A stretch of 64,000 bases of DNA from Nostoc sphaeroides (GTDB lineage: Bacteria; Cyanobacteriota; Cyanobacteriia; Cyanobacteriales; Nostocaceae): assembly GCF_003443655.1 (NCBI RefSeq), contig NZ_CP031941.1, positions 615,501 to 679,500 on the forward strand, read 5' to 3'. The notes beneath the pieces were generated by a model. That model saw only the letters and a list, made by a program, of their open reading frames with translations. It did not search any database and was not told where the DNA came from. Positions 26,302-34,655 of the stretch are shown piece after piece. Numbering within the stretch: position 1 is the stretch's first letter; each line of letters starts with the position of its first letter. Made by a program: the position numbers and the translations under genes.

Positions 26302-28191
26302 CTAATTATTTTTGACTGTGCTTATAGTTTGCAATAATTGGCTAGCTGTATAAGGCTTGGATAAAAAGGCTTTAATACCCATATCATAAGCTATATTAAC
26401 TTTATCCTGCGAAGTCAGTCCACTGACAGCAATTATTTTGACATCTGGATTGATTTTTCTCAGGGTGCGGATAGTAGTTATTCCATCCATTGACGGCATG
26501 ATCATATCAGTTAATACAAGAGATATTTCATCTCGATGTTCTGCATATAAGGCTATTGCTTCAATGCCATCACTCGCTGTGATTGCTTTGTAGTTATGGC
26601 TTTCTAGAGATGTTTTTGTCACATCTCGAATGGCAGCTTCGTCATCTACTACTAAAATTAATTCTCCTTCCCCAGAAGGTAATACCTGTTCTTGTTCTTC
26701 TATAGTTTCCACGGCCTCTTGTGCTGGCAAATACACCTTAAATTGGCTGCCTTTTCCCTGAACGCTTACTACGTCGATAAAACCGCCGTGGCTTTTAATA
26801 ATGCCAAGTACTGTAGACAGACCAAGACCAGTACCTTTACTGAGTTCTTTAGTAGTAAAAAATGGCTCAAATATCCGATCTAATATTTCTGTTTGAATAC
26901 CAATTCCGCTATCACTAACTGTAATCACAATGTGCTGACCAACTTTAGCATCTATATGCATCTTGGCGTAATTTTCATCAATTAAGAAATTTTCTGCCAA
27001 TATTTTTAAAGTTCCCCCATTGGGCATAGCGTCACGAGCATTAACACACAGATTCATCAGTACTTGATGCAATTGGGTAGCATCGCCACATACAGGCCAA
27101 AGATTTTGCGGAATTTGAGTGGAAACTTCAATGGATTTGGGAAAAGTTTCTCTAATAATTTGCTGAATTTCTACTATTAAATGCTTTAATTGCAATATTG
27201 TGCGATCGCCCTCAATTCCGCGAGTAAAAGATAATACTTGCTTAACTAAAGTAGCCCCACGTTTAGCATTTATAATCAATATTTGCAATAGTCGCCGAGA
27301 ACGCTCATCATCGACTTGTGGCTCTAACAGTTGGGCTGTCATTAGAATCGGGGCAAGAATATTATTTAGGTCGTGGGCGATACCACTGGCTAAAGTGCCA
27401 ATACTTTCCAATCGCTGGGCGCGGAGAAATTGCGCTTCTAGTTGTTTTTTTTGTGTGATGTCAGTATTAACAATGAGAATAGATTGTGCTTTATTACTGA
27501 ATTCATGCACCAGTGTCCAACGACTTTCAACAATAATTTCTTTACCTGATTTTGTTTTTTGATGTAACTCGCCCTCCCAAGAGCCATTTTTCATCAGAAT
27601 AGTGAGTGCTTTTTCAACTTGAGACACATGTTTTTCATCCCAGAGAACTCGTGTCTTTTTATTGATAGCTTCTTCTTTTTTCCAACTGTACAGGCTCTCG
27701 GCAGCTTTGTTCCAAAATAAAATTTTATCGTCTAAATCACACACAAAAATCGCATCGGTGGCAACATCTAGTAAAGCGGCTTGTTCGCGGATTTTCTGTT
27801 GTGTTTGTTTGCGCTCAATGGCATAACGGATAGAACGCTCTAACAAAGGTGCAGTCAACTGGCTTTTTTCGAGATAATCTGCGGCTTGGGCTTTCATCGC
27901 TTCAATATCTATTTCCCAGTCGCCTTGACCAGTCAGCAAAATTATCGGAGAACAACAGCCGTTAGCAATTGCTTCGCGCAAAAGTTCCAGTCCACTGTCT
28001 TGCCCCAAACGGTAGTCTACAAGATAAATGTCATGTTGATCGCTCGCGATCGCATTCCTTGCTGCTTCATAATTATTTACCCATTCCAACTCGCAGTTTG
28101 CTACCTGAAATTCACTGAACCAATAACGAGTCAAAATATAGTCATCTTCGTCATCATCAATGAACAGAACTTTGATAGGGCTGTTGTCCAT
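26302..28191 (-). CDS. Hybrid sensor kinase: receiver-PAS-HisKA-HATPase-receiver
   Basis: A 629-residue cytosolic signalling protein. Receiver 1 (1-125) has acidic residues in [11 protein letters not shown] and phospho-acceptor Asp in [15 protein letters not shown] domain (about 135-255, [20 protein letters not shown]) follows. The HisKA H-box is [15 protein letters not shown] (His about 275). The ATPase has N-box [15 protein letters not shown]1 DSGIGI and G2 GTGLGLSTV, all intact. Receiver 2 (about 512-629) has [22 protein letters not shown] and Lys in FLSKPYT. With no membrane segment it probably senses an intracellular signal. The start overlaps the remnant of a receiver gene by 35 bp. Confidence 0.93.
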   Translation of the reverse strand: MDNSPIKVLFIDDDEDDYILTRYWFSEFQVANCELEWVNNYEAARNAIASDQHDIYLVDYRLGQDSGLELLREAIANGCCSPIILLTGQGDWEIDIEAMKAQAADYLEKSQLTAPLLERSIRYAIERKQTQQKIREQAALLDVATDAIFVCDLDDKILFWNKAAESLYSWKKEEAINKKTRVLWDEKHVSQVEKALTILMKNGSWEGELHQKTKSGKEIIVESRWTLVHEFSNKAQSILIVNTDITQKKQLEAQFLRAQRLESIGTLASGIAHDLNNILAPILMTAQLLEPQVDDERSRRLLQILIINAKRGATLVKQVLSFTRGIEGDRTILQLKHLIVEIQQIIRETFPKSIEVSTQIPQNLWPVCGDATQLHQVLMNLCVNARDAMPNGGTLKILAENFLIDENYAKMHIDAKVGQHIVITVSDSGIGIQTEILDRIFEPFFTTKELSKGTGLGLSTVLGIIKSHGGFIDVVSVQGKGSQFKVYLPAQEAVETIEEQEQVLPSGEGELILVVDDEAAIRDVTKTSLESHNYKAITASDGIEAIALYAEHRDEISLVLTDMIMPSMDGITTIRTLRKINPDVKIIAVSGLTSQDKVNIAYDMGIKAFLSKPYTASQLLQTISTVKNN

Positions 28192-28345
28192 GTTTTTCTT
28201 TCACAGCTTCTAGTGGCAGTTTCACAATTTCAAACCAGTATTTAACTAGAGTTTTCATGACCTCAACTAATGAAGCAAAAGTCACTGGCTTAGTGATGAA
28301 AGAGTTTGCACCCAAATCGTAAGTATTATATATATCTTCTTCTCT
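28157..28345 (-). pseudogene. 3' remnant of a response-regulator receiver gene
   Basis: On the minus strand the frame reads [20 protein letters not shown] followed by VMKTLVKYW and stops at 28157. This is the C-terminal third of an Rcp-type single-domain receiver (the Lys of ITKP is the conserved switch Lys). It joins directly to a kinase fragment, with the first two thirds of the receiver missing. It overlaps the start of the next gene, as an operon partner would. Confidence 0.75.
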
Positions 28346-28792
28346 TCGTGATGTTGACGCTCAATAATTTTCCGACAGATAGCTAAACCTATGCCAGTGC
28401 CTTCGTACTCAATGCTACTATGCAATCGTTGAAAAACATTGGAAATTCGATTAAGATATTTTTCTTCAAAACCAATACCATTCTCTTCTGCGATGATTTG
28501 ACAAAGTTCAGAATTGGCAAAGATGTTATCTGCTTGATTGTTTAAAAATTGACTATAAATTTTGATAATAGGTGGAATTTGAGGGCGTTACCAATGATAT
28601 TTTGCAGCAATTGTCGCATCTGTAAAGGATCAGCTTCTATGGTGGGTAATTCCCCGATTTCTACACTTCCTCCAGTTTGTTGCACATAAAGTTCTAAATC
28701 AAACAATACCTCTTGGGCAATATTGGTGAGATTTACTGATACAAAAGGTTGCGTGGTAGTAACTCGTGAAAGTGTTAACAAGTCTTCAATTA
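28345..28792 (-). pseudogene. Remnant of a histidine kinase catalytic domain
   Basis: Reading from 28792 down, one frame gives LIEDLLTLSRVTT, then [18 protein letters not shown] (N-box with NALK). After a frame change near 28550, [20 protein letters not shown] and [20 protein letters not shown] (G2 box) appear. The G1 region is damaged and the fold is then lost into the receiver remnant. The DHp His-containing part is cut off at 28793 by a MITE-like element. Confidence 0.8.
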
Positions 28793-28974
28793 AGGGACTT
28801 CCAAGTAAAAAAATATTCCATTGCTATTGTTCACTGTTGACCGTTGACGGTTCACTTTCAGTCAACAGTCAACAGTCAACAGTCAACAGTCAACAGTCAA
28901 CAGTCAACAGTCAACAGTCAACAGTCAACAGTCAACGACTTGAATGTGGAATAATTTATTTTTTGGAGTTCCCT
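28793..28974. mobile_element. MITE-like element, copy 1 (interrupts the kinase remnant)
   Basis: Begins AGGGACTTCCAAGTAAAAAA and ends TTATTTTTTGGAGTTCCCT, an imperfect terminal inverted repeat. The interior has TTCACTGTTGACCGTTGACG followed by about 10 tandem GTCAACA heptamers, then GACTTGAATGTGG. The same ends and interior recur at 41611-41892. It encodes nothing and was inserted inside a kinase gene. Confidence 0.8.
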
Positions 28975-28976
28975 AA

Positions 28977-29135
28977 TGTTTGCATTATCGATGCAGCATT
29001 CTGCATTTGTTCTAGGTAGTCACGTCTCTACGTGTCGCCACAGGTCGTTTTGAGGCGATCGCCTCTAACCCATTACTCGCTTCTACCACCTGATACCCTG
29101 CTTCTGTCAATTGCTCACACAGATGCGATCGCTAT
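28977..29135 (-). pseudogene. Remnant of receiver and linker coding sequence
   Basis: Minus-strand sequence gives LCEQLTEAGYQVVEASNGLE followed by AIASKRP, the alpha-1/beta-2 part of a receiver domain. In another frame it gives DYLEQMQNAASIMQTLGNS, a coiled-coil linker joining the kinase remnant across the element. It is the distal part of the same decayed receiver/kinase gene. Confidence 0.55.
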
Positions 29136-29679
29136 GATCGGTTTGTATCCAATACACTCCGACCTCTCTCTTTTTAGGAGAGAAGCTTTGAATCTTACTC
29201 CCCAACGCTAGCTCTTAAGGGGCTGTTCTTGTTAGGTCTATATTGAACTCAAAACAGAAACCCTATAGTAGTGGTTTCAATGCCCAAAACCCAATGTCAT
29301 GAAACTTTGATATTATTCCTATTGCTCAACCTCTAACTAGCTAGTAATGTTATGAAATCATGACAATACGATCCCAGAAGGGCTTGTAAATTCGTGAAAC
29401 AGGCAAAAAAGCTACTTGTTACCCCTTGATCCCTAGATATGCTTAGTGGTTAATATTGACTTAACAGATAGAACTTCTCCGATCCCAAAGAAATGCTAAT
29501 TTTGGCATAACTAAGGAATTGATTGGAAGTTACCCCAATTTAAAAACAGATTAAAAACTTAAAAACTGGGCAAAACCAGGAGTCAGGATAAGAAATTCAT
29601 CTGGAGTGGATGACATTTTATATAGCATTCTTTAACCAGGGGAAATCATTTACCGCTTAAACTACTGGAGGCCAAATTA
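29136..29679. other. Gene-free interval upstream of the DUF4912 gene
   Basis: No coding potential or strong repeat was seen. CCAGGGG and an AT-rich leader lie before the next gene, and GGAGG sits 10 bases from its ATG as a good ribosome site (29666-29671). Confidence 0.4.
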
Positions 29680-30936
29680 ATGGCAAAAGAACGCCCGCCA
29701 CTAGAGGAGATGACCTTACGCCAACTACGCAAAGTTGCTAGCGAATATAGCATCTCTCGGTATAGCCGAATGCGTAAATCACAATTGCTGGCATCAATTC
29801 AAGAAGTCCAGCGCAGTAAAAACTTACTTAGTCCATCTCGTTCATTGGAGGCACAGGAAACCGTGGAAGCTGCAAAGTTTGAATTAGGTCAGGAAGATCG
29901 GACTGGTGGATCTTTGGCTGATGTTGATGAAGGACTCGCAGATTTGCCCTCTGGCTATGGTGAAAGCCGGATTGTCCTCTTACCACGCGATCCTCAGTGG
30001 GCTTACACTTACTGGGATATTCCCAATGAGCATAAAGAGGAACTGCGCCGACAAGGGGGACAACAACTCGCACTACGGATTTATGATGTTACCGACATCA
30101 ATATCGAATTCCAAAGCCCCCACAGCATTCAAGAATATCCTGCTGATGAACTAGCTAGAGAATGGTATCTACCAGTTCCAGTTAGCGATCGCGATTATGT
30201 AATCGATATCGGCTATCGTGCTGCTGATGGACGCTGGTTGGTACTCGCTCGTTCTACTAGAGTACACATTCCTCCCGTTTATCCTTCTGACTGGATTGAA
30301 GATGTCTTCATCACTGTCAACTTTGAAGAAGATTTGCGTGGTAAGACTCAGTACGAACTAGTTCCCCCTGCCAAGAAGGTTGCAGCTACCGCCAATGGTA
30401 ATGCTGCTGTTGTCAATGGTAACGGCAACCCCATCTACGACCAAATCTTTGGTTTAGCCGAATCTGCCGAAGCACTACGAGTTGCTGGTTCTATCTTCGG
30501 TTCCCAGCACCAAGCAGCAGGTGCAGTGCAACCCATTAGCTCCTACATTTTCCCATCTGGTGTGGGTATGTGGGCAGTTCCCACCGCGTCAGGCTTAACC
30601 GCAAGCGGTGCAGGAATGTCAGGTGTTGGCTTCTCAGCTTCCGCCGTACCAGTGCGTCCGCGCCAGTTCTGGTTAATTGCTGATGCTGAATTGATAGTCT
30701 ACGGTGCAACCGAACCCGATGCTACCGTAACCATTGGTGGCCGTCCAATTCAGCTAAATCCAGATGGAACATTCCGCTTCCAGATGTCCTTCCAGGATGG
30801 TTTAATTGACTATCCAATCTTGGCTGTAGCTGCTGATGGTGAGCAAACCCGGTCAATTCAGATGAAATTTAACCGTGAGACACCATCTAGAAATACCAAC
30901 ACCAAAGAAGAAGCTGTTTTAGAATGGTTCTCTTAA
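29680..30936 (+). CDS. DUF4912 protein with N-terminal Rho-N/SAP-like helix domain
   Basis: A 418-residue cyanobacterial protein. The N-terminus MTLRQLRKVASEYSISRYSR followed by MRKSQLLASIQ (about 11-42) is a Rho N-terminal/SAP-like fold, which usually binds nucleic acid. Residues about 90-210 form the DUF4912 domain, with IVLLPRDPQWAYTYWDIP, ALRIYDVTD and FITVNFEE typical. A low-complexity Ala/Gly/Ser stretch (about 290-325) leads to a C-terminal beta domain, ELIVYGATEPDATVTIGGRP (about 336-355), resembling bacterial Ig-like modules. Function is unknown. The gene is well separated and has a terminator. Confidence 0.85.
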   Translation: MAKERPPLEEMTLRQLRKVASEYSISRYSRMRKSQLLASIQEVQRSKNLLSPSRSLEAQETVEAAKFELGQEDRTGGSLADVDEGLADLPSGYGESRIVLLPRDPQWAYTYWDIPNEHKEELRRQGGQQLALRIYDVTDINIEFQSPHSIQEYPADELAREWYLPVPVSDRDYVIDIGYRAADGRWLVLARSTRVHIPPVYPSDWIEDVFITVNFEEDLRGKTQYELVPPAKKVAATANGNAAVVNGNGNPIYDQIFGLAESAEALRVAGSIFGSQHQAAGAVQPISSYIFPSGVGMWAVPTASGLTASGAGMSGVGFSASAVPVRPRQFWLIADAELIVYGATEPDATVTIGGRPIQLNPDGTFRFQMSFQDGLIDYPILAVAADGEQTRSIQMKFNRETPSRNTNTKEEAVLEWFS

Positions 30937-30982
30937 GTTTTGGTTCTGAGATAAACTCCAGACTGAAATTTTAAATTATTCC

Positions 30983-31012
30983 CCGCTATAGTAATTCTGT
31001 AGCGGTTTTTTT
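30983..31012 (+). terminator. Intrinsic terminator after the DUF4912 gene
   Basis: CCGCTA and TAGCGG form a stem around an 11-base loop and are followed directly by eight T. The next gene starts only a few bases later. Confidence 0.8.
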
Positions 31013-31020
31013 TGCATTAT

Positions 31021-31947
31021 ATGTATACAAAAAAATTATTTTTGTTATTTATCTTGATAATTGGTGCAACCTTATTATCAGGTTGTGAAGAGATTGAAGC
31101 AAATTCAGCCCCAAAAGCATCGAAAACTTGCCCTGGCAAAGATGCTAAGTTCAGCATTGATTTTTTTAAAACCAATAATCAAGGTAAAAAAAATCAAAGA
31201 GGTATTAACAATGTGATTATTTTTAATCCTAAATCAGCAAAATTAGACTTCAAAGTTAATGTTGGTTTATCTCATAAACTCTACGCCAAAGATGCTAGGG
31301 GGAAACTGCGTAAAGAATATGTACCAAAACAGTTTCGTGAACTCATCGGCGATGAGAATGCCAAATTAAACGGACAGCTACCCATTGCCGCAATTAATGC
31401 CGACTATATAGGTACTGATGATAAACCACAAGGCTTAAATATTTCTCGTGGTGTCGAGTATTCAGGAGCATTTAAAACTAAGCGTTCTTCCTTTGGGATA
31501 TCAGGAGGTATACCCAGCCAGCGACAGGCTACTATCCAAGCTGGTAGAAGAAAAAGTGATATTCTCAATTACAATTTAGTGGGTGGTAATGGCAGATTTT
31601 ATCGTCAGGGTAAATTTAAAGATATTTGTCAAGATTTAGGAGAATTTGCTTGTAAAAATGCTAAAAACCGCTCTATGGCAGCTATCACTAATCAAGGCTA
31701 TGTAATTTTATTAGTTAATGACTTGAAAGCTAATTCAGATATTGAATTATCTCAACTTAATCAAGAGTTACTGCCAGATATGTTTGATAATGTCCTGGAA
31801 GGTATTGCTAGCAATAACTGTTTAGGTAAGATTCAAGAAGGGATATTATTTGATGGCGGTATGTCTCCAGGATTGTATTATAACCAGAAAACTTATGTAG
31901 AAAACCTTGGCCCAATTGGTTCAGCTTTTTTGATTTACAAAAAATAA
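31021..31947 (+). CDS. Lipoprotein with phosphodiester-glycosidase (NAGPA-like) domain
   Basis: About 308 residues from ATG 31021. A lipoprotein signal peptide ends in LLSGCEE (lipid-attached Cys about 22). The rest fits the NAGPA/phosphodiester-glycosidase domain: INADYIGTDDKPQGLNISRG (about 125-144), RSMAAITNQGYVILLV (about 218-233) and ILFDGGMSPGLYYN (about 280-293), the Asp-Gly-Gly motif of the family. It would be anchored in the periplasm or outer envelope. The sugar substrate is unknown. A TTG at 31012 would also be in frame but lies in the preceding terminator's T-run. Confidence 0.8.
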   Translation: MYTKKLFLLFILIIGATLLSGCEEIEANSAPKASKTCPGKDAKFSIDFFKTNNQGKKNQRGINNVIIFNPKSAKLDFKVNVGLSHKLYAKDARGKLRKEYVPKQFRELIGDENAKLNGQLPIAAINADYIGTDDKPQGLNISRGVEYSGAFKTKRSSFGISGGIPSQRQATIQAGRRKSDILNYNLVGGNGRFYRQGKFKDICQDLGEFACKNAKNRSMAAITNQGYVILLVNDLKANSDIELSQLNQELLPDMFDNVLEGIASNNCLGKIQEGILFDGGMSPGLYYNQKTYVENLGPIGSAFLIYKK

Positions 31948-32006
31948 ATATAGTTGAGGACTCAATAGGGTTCGGATAAGGTTTTTTGATGACACGCCGC
32001 TAATCG

Positions 32007-32035
32007 CAAAGACCCGATAAATCGCCGTCTTTACA
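32007..32035. repeat. Degenerate GACGCGAT-family palindrome
   Basis: AAAGACCCGATAAATC followed by GCCGTCTTTACA is a decayed member of the palindrome family described at 6251. Confidence 0.5.
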
Positions 32036-32072
32036 ATAATCAGTGATTTATTTACTTCCATATAACTCAATT

Positions 32073-32393
32073 TTACAATACTGACTCTTTAACTTTTTGC
32101 GAATTCTCAAGCTTGTTTGGATTCACCCAACGATTAACAAATTCGTGATTATGTTTGTACACCTTGATTTGCACTTGCTTGGAACTTAACTTGACTACAA
32201 CGGCTGGAATTCTTTGGACATCGCTAGAATCCGCGCGAGGCTTGTAAAGCCAAATGACTTTTTGCCCTACTTGAAAGTAGTCAGCATTACTAGTTAAAGA
32301 AGGCGCTTTTTCTGCCCAAGAGGGGAAAGCAATTGCTAAGTTGACTAAAAGTACTAAGACCACTAAAGTGATTTGGAAAAGTTTCATGATCAT
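32073..32393 (-). CDS. Small exported hypothetical protein
   Basis: About 106 residues from the ATG at 32393. MIMKLFQITLVVLVLLVNLA followed by IAFPSWAEK is a signal peptide, probably cut after SWA. The mature domain DYFQVGQKVIWLYKPRADSS, VQRIPAVVVKLSSKQVQIKV resembles a small SH3-like beta barrel. The family was not recognised. An in-frame ATG 16 codons upstream (32441) would add MLDQQIDYPTRPKTSA before the signal sequence and is less likely. Confidence 0.6.
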   Translation of the reverse strand: MIMKLFQITLVVLVLLVNLAIAFPSWAEKAPSLTSNADYFQVGQKVIWLYKPRADSSDVQRIPAVVVKLSSKQVQIKVYKHNHEFVNRWVNPNKLENSQKVKESVL

Positions 32394-32441
32394 TGCACTT
32401 GTCTTGGGTCTGGTGGGGTAATCAATCTGCTGATCTAGCAT

Positions 32442-33251
32442 TTAATGATTATTCTCCTTTGCTTTCTCAAAGTTAAAAGTTATGTACATTAAAAGTTATT
32501 TGGGCAATTTAGTTAGCATTAGTTTGCTCTTTCAAGGCTGGCAAGACACCTAAATTTGATATAGCAATCCGATTTGATTTCTGAATCACTTGTAGAGGTA
32601 AGGGACTGGGGATTGGGGACTGGGGACTGGGAAGAAAGAATAAAGGTGTACTGAGTTTTGTTCAAAAATCAAATATGAGTCCTATATCATTAAAGATTTG
32701 CAAAGTTAATTACTCACAGGACTGACGCAAACAATAGCCGAAAACCTGATTTGATTCTTAGGGCAATTCATGTAGACGCGGAGCGGCTTCCCGCAGGGTA
32801 TTACCCCTACCGCGTATAGTTTTGTGTAAGTCCTTACTCAGTTAAAGGTTTGTATTAATCGCAAGCTAAGTTTGTATTTGTTTAAAGTACAAATCTCTAC
32901 TGATTTTAGGATAAAGCGGCTTGTGCAATAAAAGCAAATAGTCTTGTTTGTTAAAAGAATAAATTAAATTTATTATAAAAATTGTGATGCTCTGCCTTGA
33001 TACCATTTCACTTTAATAATGAATACGCTCTTTTGGGGCAAGGCGCAATGCCCATAGGTGTCAACTTAAGCGCAAACCTTTTTCAAACCTCGTTTCCAGC
33101 CAGAGTCGGGAAATGCTCTTCAATTGCGGCTCTGCCGCAAGTCTTGAGGCAGAGCCTCTAGGACGGCATTCCCAGTCGGAGACTGGGAACCAGACTTCGA
33201 GACAATTAAGTTCGTAGTTGGTGCTTTAGCGCTAAAGCGCCAACTACGAAC
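32442..33251. repeat. Repeat-rich gap (several families)
   Basis: This 800-bp interval holds no gene. Recognisable pieces are GGGGATTGGGGACTGGG (32606-32632), an ATACCATTTCACTTT plus GGGGCAAGGCGCAATGCCC end repeat (33000-33066), a CAGAGTCGGG...CCCAGTCGGAGACTGGGAA block (33098-33190), and a 42-bp near-perfect palindrome at 33210-33251 (half GTTCGTAGTTGGTGCTTTAGC, one mismatch). Confidence 0.65.
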
Positions 33252-33268
33252 AATGCCTACCCCTGAAT

Positions 33269-34210
33269 CTAACCAATTAGTTTCTGCCAGCTAGCAGGGC
33301 CGATAATGCCATCGGCATCTAAACCATTTTGCTTTTGAAAGTTCTTAACTGTAACCTCTGTTTGCGGGCCGTAGATGCCATCATTCTCAACACCTAAACG
33401 GTATTGCAAGTATCTGACAACTGCACCACCGGCATGGTTTGGTCTAAGAATTCGTTTTGCCAAAATTAGATTTATGGCATTCCATGTAGCTTCGTCAGCA
33501 ATTCCAGTTGGCTGAACCCCGACAATAGTTTGAAATTTTTCTACGGCAGATTTGGTGTTAGCCCCGGTGAAGCCATCTTCTACTAACACCTTACCATTTC
33601 TATCAGTTATTTTGAGTCGATTTAAGGATTTTTGCAGTCTGAGAATAGTTGCATCTACATTATCTTCTTCATCTTGTACGGAGTTAACAGGAACACTTGG
33701 CACTTTACCAGTTAAGCCTTTAACGATCGCATTAGCCATTGCTTCAGGATTAAAAAGATTCATATCTTTTTGCGAATCGATAAAGCAACATTCTATCAAG
33801 ATAGCAGGCATATCTGTATTTTTCAGAACAAACAAGTGGGAACCACTCTTAATGCCGCGATTAAAAAATCCTAACTTGATGATTTCATCTAATACAGGTT
33901 TAGCGATTTTTCTACCATTTTCACTAGTTGCAAATACTTCTGTGCCGTTAGCTTGTCCGTTAAAAGCATTAAAGTGAATTGAAACATAAATATCTACTCT
34001 ACTGGCATTAGCTGTAGAACATCTTTTTGAGAGTGAGTCACGGACTGTACTAGCACTACTTGGTTTACATACTACAACTTCATTTCCTAAAGCTCTTAAT
34101 TTGGCTATAACTCTATTACTTACATCTAGAGTTAAATTATCCTCAAATTTAATACCTCTAGCTCCGGTGTCTGGTGGACAATTGTGCCCACTATCTATTC
34201 CAAATTTCAT
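33269..34210 (-). CDS. N-acetylmuramoyl-L-alanine amidase with two peptidoglycan-binding domains
   Basis: A 313-residue protein. The Amidase_3 domain (1-170) starts at once with MKFGIDSGHNCPPDTGARG, the first zinc His at position 9. VSIHFNAFNG supplies the second His and ILIECCFIDS the catalytic Glu. Two PG_binding_1 domains follow (about 190-247, GFTGANTKSAVEKFQTIVG; about 255-312, GIYGPQTEVTVKNFQKQNG). It would cut the amide between muramic acid and the stem peptide. There is no signal peptide, unlike septal AmiC proteins, so release would need another route, as in phage-type or lysis-type enzymes. Confidence 0.9.
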   Translation of the reverse strand: MKFGIDSGHNCPPDTGARGIKFEDNLTLDVSNRVIAKLRALGNEVVVCKPSSASTVRDSLSKRCSTANASRVDIYVSIHFNAFNGQANGTEVFATSENGRKIAKPVLDEIIKLGFFNRGIKSGSHLFVLKNTDMPAILIECCFIDSQKDMNLFNPEAMANAIVKGLTGKVPSVPVNSVQDEEDNVDATILRLQKSLNRLKITDRNGKVLVEDGFTGANTKSAVEKFQTIVGVQPTGIADEATWNAINLILAKRILRPNHAGGAVVRYLQYRLGVENDGIYGPQTEVTVKNFQKQNGLDADGIIGPASWQKLIG

Positions 34211-34655
34211 GATTTAATCCTCAACTTACTTATTTTGATACTGCTTCAAAACTCTTCAAGTTTCAGAGAAAAAGTTTTGTTAATAAATTTCTTTAGCTAC
34301 TTGTTGACAATGGTCGCATTATTTTAACCATTAATATACTGGTAAATAAAATAAGTTTTTTGCGAACTTGTTAAGCAGATTTTATGTGGCAAAACCTGCT
34401 TTTTGCAAGTTGATTGTCAGAAAAAATACAACCATCATAATTTATCAAAATCGGGAATAATCCGGTGATTGTCGCAATAAACTGAAATGCAGCAATTGCG
34501 CCCATCCTTAAAATAATAACGCTTCGTAAAAGTAGAAGGCTATGACAAATGTACCTAGTACAGCTAAATGACCGGAATCTGTGGGTAGATATTTAACAAT
34601 CAACCTGTGAGCCAGTTTAAAATTTAAGTAAAGAAATATTTCGTAGCTTACAGGC
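34211..34655. other. Gene-free interval upstream of the chlH-like gene
   Basis: AT-rich sequence without recognisable repeats, hairpins or genes. It must hold the divergent promoters of the amidase and the chelatase subunit. Confidence 0.4.

Noticed and set aside
28860..28935. GTCAACA tandem repeats as a possible CRISPR array
   Set aside because: Seven-base unit without spacers; it is an STRR inside a MITE-like element.
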